From: Actinomycetota bacterium
Lineage (GTDB): Bacteria > Actinomycetota > Geothermincolia > Geothermincolales > RBG-13-55-18
Assembly: GCA_014360645.1 (NCBI GenBank)
Contig: JACIXD010000010.1
Coordinates: 62,001 to 126,000 of the forward strand
Direction of reading: 5' to 3'
DNA length: 64,000 nucleotides
Positions 60,166-64,000 of this stretch are shown piece after piece (the stretch's first letter is position 1; each line of letters opens with the position of its first letter). The notes under the pieces are model-generated. The model had not been told where the DNA came from, did no database searches, and worked only from the letters and a program-made list of their open reading frames with translations. Both the position numbers and the translations under genes were made by a program.

Positions 60166-60780
60166 TCAGCCGCGGCTGCCGATGACCCGGGCGGGCACGC
60201 CGGCGACGATGGCCAGGGGGGGCACGTCGCGCGTCACCACCGCTCCCGCCGCCACCACCGCTCCCGCTCCCACCCTCACCCCCTTGAGGATGATGGCGTG
60301 GGACCCGATCCAGCAGTCCTCCTCGATCACCACGGGGCCGTAACTCCCGGGCTGGAAGCGCATGGGCACCCCGTTCATCTCCATGCCATGGTCGGCGCAG
60401 TTGATGTTCACGTAAGGCCCGAGCATGGAGTTCCTGCCGATGGTGCAGTCATCGAAGGCGTTGATGATATTGTAGGGTCCGACGGCCACGCCCTCCTCCA
60501 GCAGCAGGGTGGCGTCGTTGGCCGCGAAGAGCCTGGCCAGGGTGTCCAGGGAGCAATTCCTGCCGATCACGATGCGCCCGCGGTCATTTCCCCTGATCTG
60601 CACCGGGGTGGGGATGAAGGTGCCGTCATCGATGCTGCAGGAAGATTCCCCCGCCAGGGCCACGTCCGGCCGCGCGGCGATCCACACATAGGGGCCGCAC
60701 CGCACCCCTTTTCGGCGCAGGCAGCGCTGGTAGTAGAGGATGGCGGGGTGACGGAAGGCAAAGCGCAGGCGGTCCAACAT
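60166..60780 (-). CDS. Hexapeptide-repeat O-acetyltransferase
   Basis: 204-residue left-handed beta-helix protein of the acyltransferase (LbH/maltose O-acetyltransferase) group. Hexapeptide turns are seen across residues 80-190 ([48 protein letters not shown]). The catalytic His is probably in [10 protein letters not shown] near residue 130. ATG 60780 follows GGGGGAGAAAAG. Probably acetylates a sugar; no glycan cluster is nearby. Confidence 0.85.
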   Translation of the reverse strand: MLDRLRFAFRHPAILYYQRCLRRKGVRCGPYVWIAARPDVALAGESSCSIDDGTFIPTPVQIRGNDRGRIVIGRNCSLDTLARLFAANDATLLLEEGVAVGPYNIINAFDDCTIGRNSMLGPYVNINCADHGMEMNGVPMRFQPGSYGPVVIEEDCWIGSHAIILKGVRVGAGAVVAAGAVVTRDVPPLAIVAGVPARVIGSRG

Positions 60781-60960
60781 CTTCTTTTCTCCCCCTCGTC
60801 CGAGTCCTTACACCATATTATCCCGCGTATCCCGCGCTCACGCGCTTCATCCACCGGCCTTTTCCTGCCTCCCGCCCCACCGCGGACAAGGGTACTCGCC
60901 GTTCACGGAGTTTTTCTCGCTCCCTGACCGAATTCTGTCCCATGTCCGGGGCTGACCCCA

Positions 60961-61530
60961 TCAGGGGATGACCTCCAGCTCGGATGCCGTCTCGCCGAAG
61001 GCGCCCAGGCGCCTGCCCATGGACCAGTACTCGCGGTGGTTGAGGACGTAGGGCCGGAACTCCTCCACGTCGATGTTCCCTTTTTCTCCCATGCACTCCT
61101 CCTCCAGGTGCACCGCGAGCACCAGCCCCACGAAGAGGGTGTGCGAGCCCAGGGGCAGGGAGGCGGAGACCCGGCACTCGATGTTCAGGGGGCACTCCTC
61201 CACCAGCGGTGCTCCCACCTCGGCGGCGCGCCCGCGCGAAAGGCCCGCCAGGGCGAACTTGTCCTGGTCCCTTCCCGAGACCATCCCGCACATGTCCACG
61301 GCGCGCCACAGGTCGCTCGAGGGCACGTTGACCACGAACTCCCCGCTCGCCTGCACGAGCTGGTGGGTGAACCTGCTCTCCCGCACCGCCACCGCCACCT
61401 GCGGCGGCTCCATGCACACCACGTTCACCCAGGCCGCCGTCATCACGTTGTCCCTTCCCGCGTGCGCCGCGCTGATCAGCGCCACCGGCTTGGGAAGAAA
61501 CAGGGTCGAGGGACTTCGCTTCCTCTTCAA
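60961..61530 (-). CDS. Flavin reductase-like FMN-binding protein
   Basis: 189-residue flavin-reductase-like split-barrel protein. Seen: FLPKPVALISAAHAGRDN, MTAAWVNVVCMEPPQVAVAV and FVVNVPSSDL, the usual FMN-binding strands. I chose TTG 61530 because GGAGGTGGGCGG precedes it; ATG 61554 is the alternative. Such proteins reduce flavins or act in anaerobic electron transfer. Stands apart from its neighbours by over 150 bases on each side. Confidence 0.87.
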   Translation of the reverse strand: MKRKRSPSTLFLPKPVALISAAHAGRDNVMTAAWVNVVCMEPPQVAVAVRESRFTHQLVQASGEFVVNVPSSDLWRAVDMCGMVSGRDQDKFALAGLSRGRAAEVGAPLVEECPLNIECRVSASLPLGSHTLFVGLVLAVHLEEECMGEKGNIDVEEFRPYVLNHREYWSMGRRLGAFGETASELEVIP

Positions 61531-61878
61531 CCGCCCACCTCCTCTCCCGTCCATTTGTGCCCGGGTCCGGCGAGGCGCCGCCCGCGTCAACACAGCCATT
61601 CCCGCTTACCGCGATTTATCGGTAAAGCCGTCAGGGTCCAGCAAGGCAAGGTCAGCCGCCGGACAATCTCTCTCGCTTCCCGGTAACCGCCAGCGCAGTT
61701 GCCATTGTCCGGCGAGGCGCCGCCCGCACTCACGACGGCGATGACCGGGTCTCCTCGGGGTCTCCGCACCCTCTCGCGCCATGCCCTCTATCGCCGGCGC
61801 CCATACCTCGAGTCCGTTTTTCATGCCCCCTTCTCCCCCGTCTCCGCCCTGCCACGCCGGCCACGACCCCACGGCTCC
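61531..61878. other. Non-coding gap with a 21-bp direct repeat
   Basis: 348 bases. A 21-bp string (GTCCGGCGAGGCGCCGCCCG plus C) occurs at 61565-61585 and 61707-61727, 142 bases apart. Both contain the self-complementary GGCGCC. No gene is seen. Confidence 0.6.
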
Positions 61879-62400
61879 TCACGCGCGCCTTCCGCCGCTG
61901 AGCCTCCTCTCGAAACAGGCCAGCTTGTAACCCGCCCACAGGGCATAGATGAGGTGCACCTTGACCAGCTCCCTCTCCTCCAGGCGGATGAGCTCCGGCC
62001 CGTAGGCCACCTCGCGCACCAGCGCCTCGGCCAGCGCCTCCACCCCCATGGGCTCGTCCGCGAAGGGATCCGTGCCCACTACCTCCTCCTCGTACATGAG
62101 CCGCAGCCTTTCCACGCCCCGCTCCACCGTCTGCGGCCTCTCGGGGTCCGTGAAGGCCACGCGCTCGGGCCCTTCCCCCAGCGCCGCCCGCGCCAGTATA
62201 TAGCCCTCGAGGAAGGTGGAGTTGATGACGGCGGACACCTCGTCCACCAGGCTGCGCGAGGCCACGCGCGGGAAACAGTTGCGTATGACGCGCTCCCGGA
62301 AGATGTCCAGCCATAGCATGGCCATGGTGCGCGAGGCCAGGTCGAGGTCGGCGAACCTGATGCGCCCGCGGTAGTCCTCGAATCTCTCCCGCAGATTCAT
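61879..62400 (-). CDS. Hypothetical protein downstream of the coiled-coil ATPase
   Basis: A 173-residue, mostly helical soluble protein. ATG 62400 follows GGGGAGGCTCGGGG. Many Arg, Glu and Leu; a hydrophobic patch (MAMLWLDIFRERV) and a C-terminal helix (LIYALWAGYKLACFERRL). No motif recognised. It lies 41 bases after the YhaN-like gene on the same strand and is probably in its operon. Confidence 0.75.
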   Translation of the reverse strand: MNLRERFEDYRGRIRFADLDLASRTMAMLWLDIFRERVIRNCFPRVASRSLVDEVSAVINSTFLEGYILARAALGEGPERVAFTDPERPQTVERGVERLRLMYEEEVVGTDPFADEPMGVEALAEALVREVAYGPELIRLEERELVKVHLIYALWAGYKLACFERRLSGGRRA

Positions 62401-62441
62401 CCCCGAGCCTCCCCTTAAGGGTCCGTGCCGACGCCGGGCGT

Positions 62442-64000
62442 TCAGGTAGCCGCCGCTTCCAGCTCCACGATACGGTCGGCGTACGCGTCGTAGTGATCCC
62501 CGCAAGTGAAGATGACCGCCTGCCAGCCCCGTGCGAGATCCCTCATCACCCCCATGGCCCGTTCCAGGCGGCGCGGATCGAAGGTCACGAAGGGGTCGTC
62601 CAGAAGCAGCGGCGGCCGCCGTTCCCCGCAGATGATCTCCGCCAGGGACAGCCTGGCCGCAAGGTAGAGCTGGTCGACGGCGCCGCGACTCAAGGCCTCC
62701 GGAGGGACCGGACCTCCCTTCTCCCGCGACCACACCGCGATGCCCAGGCTGCCCTCGTCCATCTCCACCCGCTGGTAGCGGCCGTCGGTTATGCGGCTGA
62801 TGTAATCCCCGGCCATCTCCTCCAGGCGACGCGCCGTGCCGGAAAGGGTCTCTCTGGAAGCTTTTTCCATCCACGCCACGGCCAGCTCCAGCGCCGCCGC
62901 GCGCCGCGCCAGGCGCGCCCTGCGTTCGCGCAGGTAGGCCAGCTCCTCCTCCAGGCGCAGCAGCTCCTCCTCCGCGTCCTCCTCCCCGAGCAGGACCTCC
63001 AGGCGGATGCGTTCCTCGCGGAGGGCGGACAGCCTCGCCCGCAGGGAATCCCTCTCGCGCAGGTACGCCTGAAGGCCGGCGCCGTCCACGGTGCGCCCGC
63101 GCAGCTCCCTGAGGCGCCTCTCCCGCAGGCTCACCTCCGAGGCCAGGCGCCGCGCCTCTTCCTCCACGGCAGCCCTCTCGCCGTCGGGCAGCAGCACCTC
63201 CAGCTTGTCCGCTATCTCCTTGCGCCTGGCCAGCAGCTGCAGGTAAGCGACCTTTATCTCCAGGAAACGCCGGACGGTGCCACAGCCCGCCGCGGCGGCC
63301 ATCCTCTCCAGCTCCCGCTCCACCTCGGCGCCGCGCCTCTCCAGCTCCTCCATCTGCTCCCGGACGGCCTCCAGTTCTCCGCCCCTTCTCAAGAAGGAGA
63401 GGTAGCGGCCGGGCAGGAGCGCCGCCGCCGCCAGCCCCGCACCCGCCGCCGAGGCCAGCAGCATATAGGGCGAGAGGGCGATGCCGGCGAGACCCACCAG
63501 GATGAGGGTCATGCCGCCCAGGAGGAGGTAGGGCGCCCAGGGGCGGTAGCGCGCCCGGCGCGCTTCCTGCAGGCGTCTCTGCAGCACTCCCACGCCCTCG
63601 GCGATCCCCGCGCGCTTGAGCTCGAGCTCCTCCAGCTCGCCGCGCCTACTCTCCAGCACGGCGCGCAGCCCCCCGAACTCCCTCTCCTCCTGCTCTCGCA
63701 GGCGCGCGTCCTCGGCCACCAGGGCGGCGGCGGACTCCAGCTGCCGGTAACGGCGGTGGAAGTCCTCGATGTCCTCCTCGATATCCGCCCGCTCCTCGGA
63801 GTCCGAGATCAGGGCCGCCAGCGTCTCCAGCCTGGCCTCTATGCCCGCGCTCTCCCCGTCGATCTCCTCCAGGCGGCGCCGCGCGTCGAGCCTCTCCCGC
63901 GCCGCCCCGGAAAGCTCCGCGCTCCTGGCCTCTTTCTCCCCGATCTCCGCCTCCACCCGGGCCAGAGGCCCGGGGTTCTTGGCCGTACCCCTCATCCCCC
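62442..64000 (-). CDS. YhaN/SbcC-like coiled-coil ATPase (C-terminal part)
   Basis: The gene runs off the right edge; at least 517 residues are seen and the N-terminal Walker A lies outside. Long coiled coils (visible residues 10-145 and 200-375) flank two adjacent hydrophobic helices (PYLLLGGMTLILVGLAGIAL, then MLLASAAGAGLAAAALL), and the end has the ABC signature LSRGAVDQLYLAARL and Walker B PLLLDDPFVTFD. Membrane helices in the middle of an SMC/Rad50-like protein are typical of the YhaN group. DNA-repair or nuclease partners, such as a YhaO-type nuclease, would lie to the right. Confidence 0.88.
   Translation of the reverse strand, partial: GMRGTAKNPGPLARVEAEIGEKEARSAELSGAARERLDARRRLEEIDGESAGIEARLETLAALISDSEERADIEEDIEDFHRRYRQLESAAALVAEDARLREQEEREFGGLRAVLESRRGELEELELKRAGIAEGVGVLQRRLQEARRARYRPWAPYLLLGGMTLILVGLAGIALSPYMLLASAAGAGLAAAALLPGRYLSFLRRGGELEAVREQMEELERRGAEVERELERMAAAAGCGTVRRFLEIKVAYLQLLARRKEIADKLEVLLPDGERAAVEEEARRLASEVSLRERRLRELRGRTVDGAGLQAYLRERDSLRARLSALREERIRLEVLLGEEDAEEELLRLEEELAYLRERRARLARRAAALELAVAWMEKASRETLSGTARRLEEMAGDYISRITDGRYQRVEMDEGSLGIAVWSREKGGPVPPEALSRGAVDQLYLAARLSLAEIICGERRPPLLLDDPFVTFDPRRLERAMGVMRDLARGWQAVIFTCGDHYDAYADRIVELEAAAT

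Noticed and set aside
60916-60968. Another end of the 174-bp element near the flavin reductase stop
   Set aside because: It contains GCTGACCCCATC and a GAATTCTGTCCC string that recalls repeat families, but it does not match the element ends well enough.
1-64000. tRNA or rRNA genes
   Set aside because: No cloverleaf with a conserved T-loop (GGTTCRANYC) or rRNA signature was recognised by eye; a dedicated scan could still find one.

Overview
The window is GC-rich chromosomal DNA with dense bacterial gene packing, several 1-8 base stop/start overlaps, and frequent GTG and TTG starts. The gene set points to a monoderm, anaerobic member of the Actinomycetota, probably a deep-branching uncultured lineage such as Geothermincolia; that placement is inference. 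Supporting signs are a large secreted protein gene directly upstream of murJ (the actinobacterial arrangement), paired PafB/PafC-like WYL regulators, glucosyl-3-phosphoglycerate synthase, a Tad pilus locus without a secretin, many lipoproteins, and apparently leaderless promoters. Indolepyruvate:ferredoxin oxidoreductase, an ADP-forming acyl-CoA synthetase alpha subunit, hydrogenase maturation genes and a GctAB/IpdAB-type CoA-transferase fit anaerobic amino-acid or acid metabolism.

Layout. 1-3.7 kb: a PilB/GspE-type ATPase facing a STAS protein and a zinc-finger membrane protein. 4-13.8 kb: a leftward block of cell-surface genes, namely a lipoprotein, a 174-bp element with terminal inverted repeats, a 1,506-residue exported protein built from about 60 repeats of 23 residues, and two paralogous lipoproteins flanking a PQQ-type beta-propeller. 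14-19.5 kb: a Tad/Flp pilus operon (tadZ, tadA, tadB, tadC, flp, prepilin peptidase) whose tadA start region has been tandemly copied in 150-bp units. 19.5-29.9 kb: priA, a small-multidrug-export protein, a KGG stress protein, a YbaK deacylase, a TauE exporter, and a GNAT / exported protein / murJ operon. 30-37.2 kb (leftward): a GAF-GAF-HD-GYP protein and an iorA-iorB-gpgS-phosphatase operon. 37.4-39.4 kb: an ECF sigma factor and its zinc-finger anti-sigma protein. 39.8-43.1 kb: a CoA-transferase pair divergent from hypA-hypB. 43.4-44.1 kb: a decayed secreted-protein gene. 44.2-50.6 kb (leftward): uppP, an acyl-CoA synthetase, a lipoprotein and the WYL pair. 50.8-60.1 kb (rightward): a CocE-like hydrolase, an M28 peptidase with four FAEG-type modules, a three-PAS histidine kinase and a PaaK-like ligase. 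60.2-64 kb (leftward): a hexapeptide acetyltransferase, a flavin reductase and a YhaN-like coiled-coil ATPase cut by the window edge.

No tRNA, rRNA, credible CRISPR array, transposase or integrase was recognised. The most unusual items are the giant 23-residue-repeat protein with three DNA-homogenised blocks, the amplified tadA start region, the small inverted-repeat element and its dispersed end-like motifs, and an AT-rich regulatory island near 10.4-10.5 kb.
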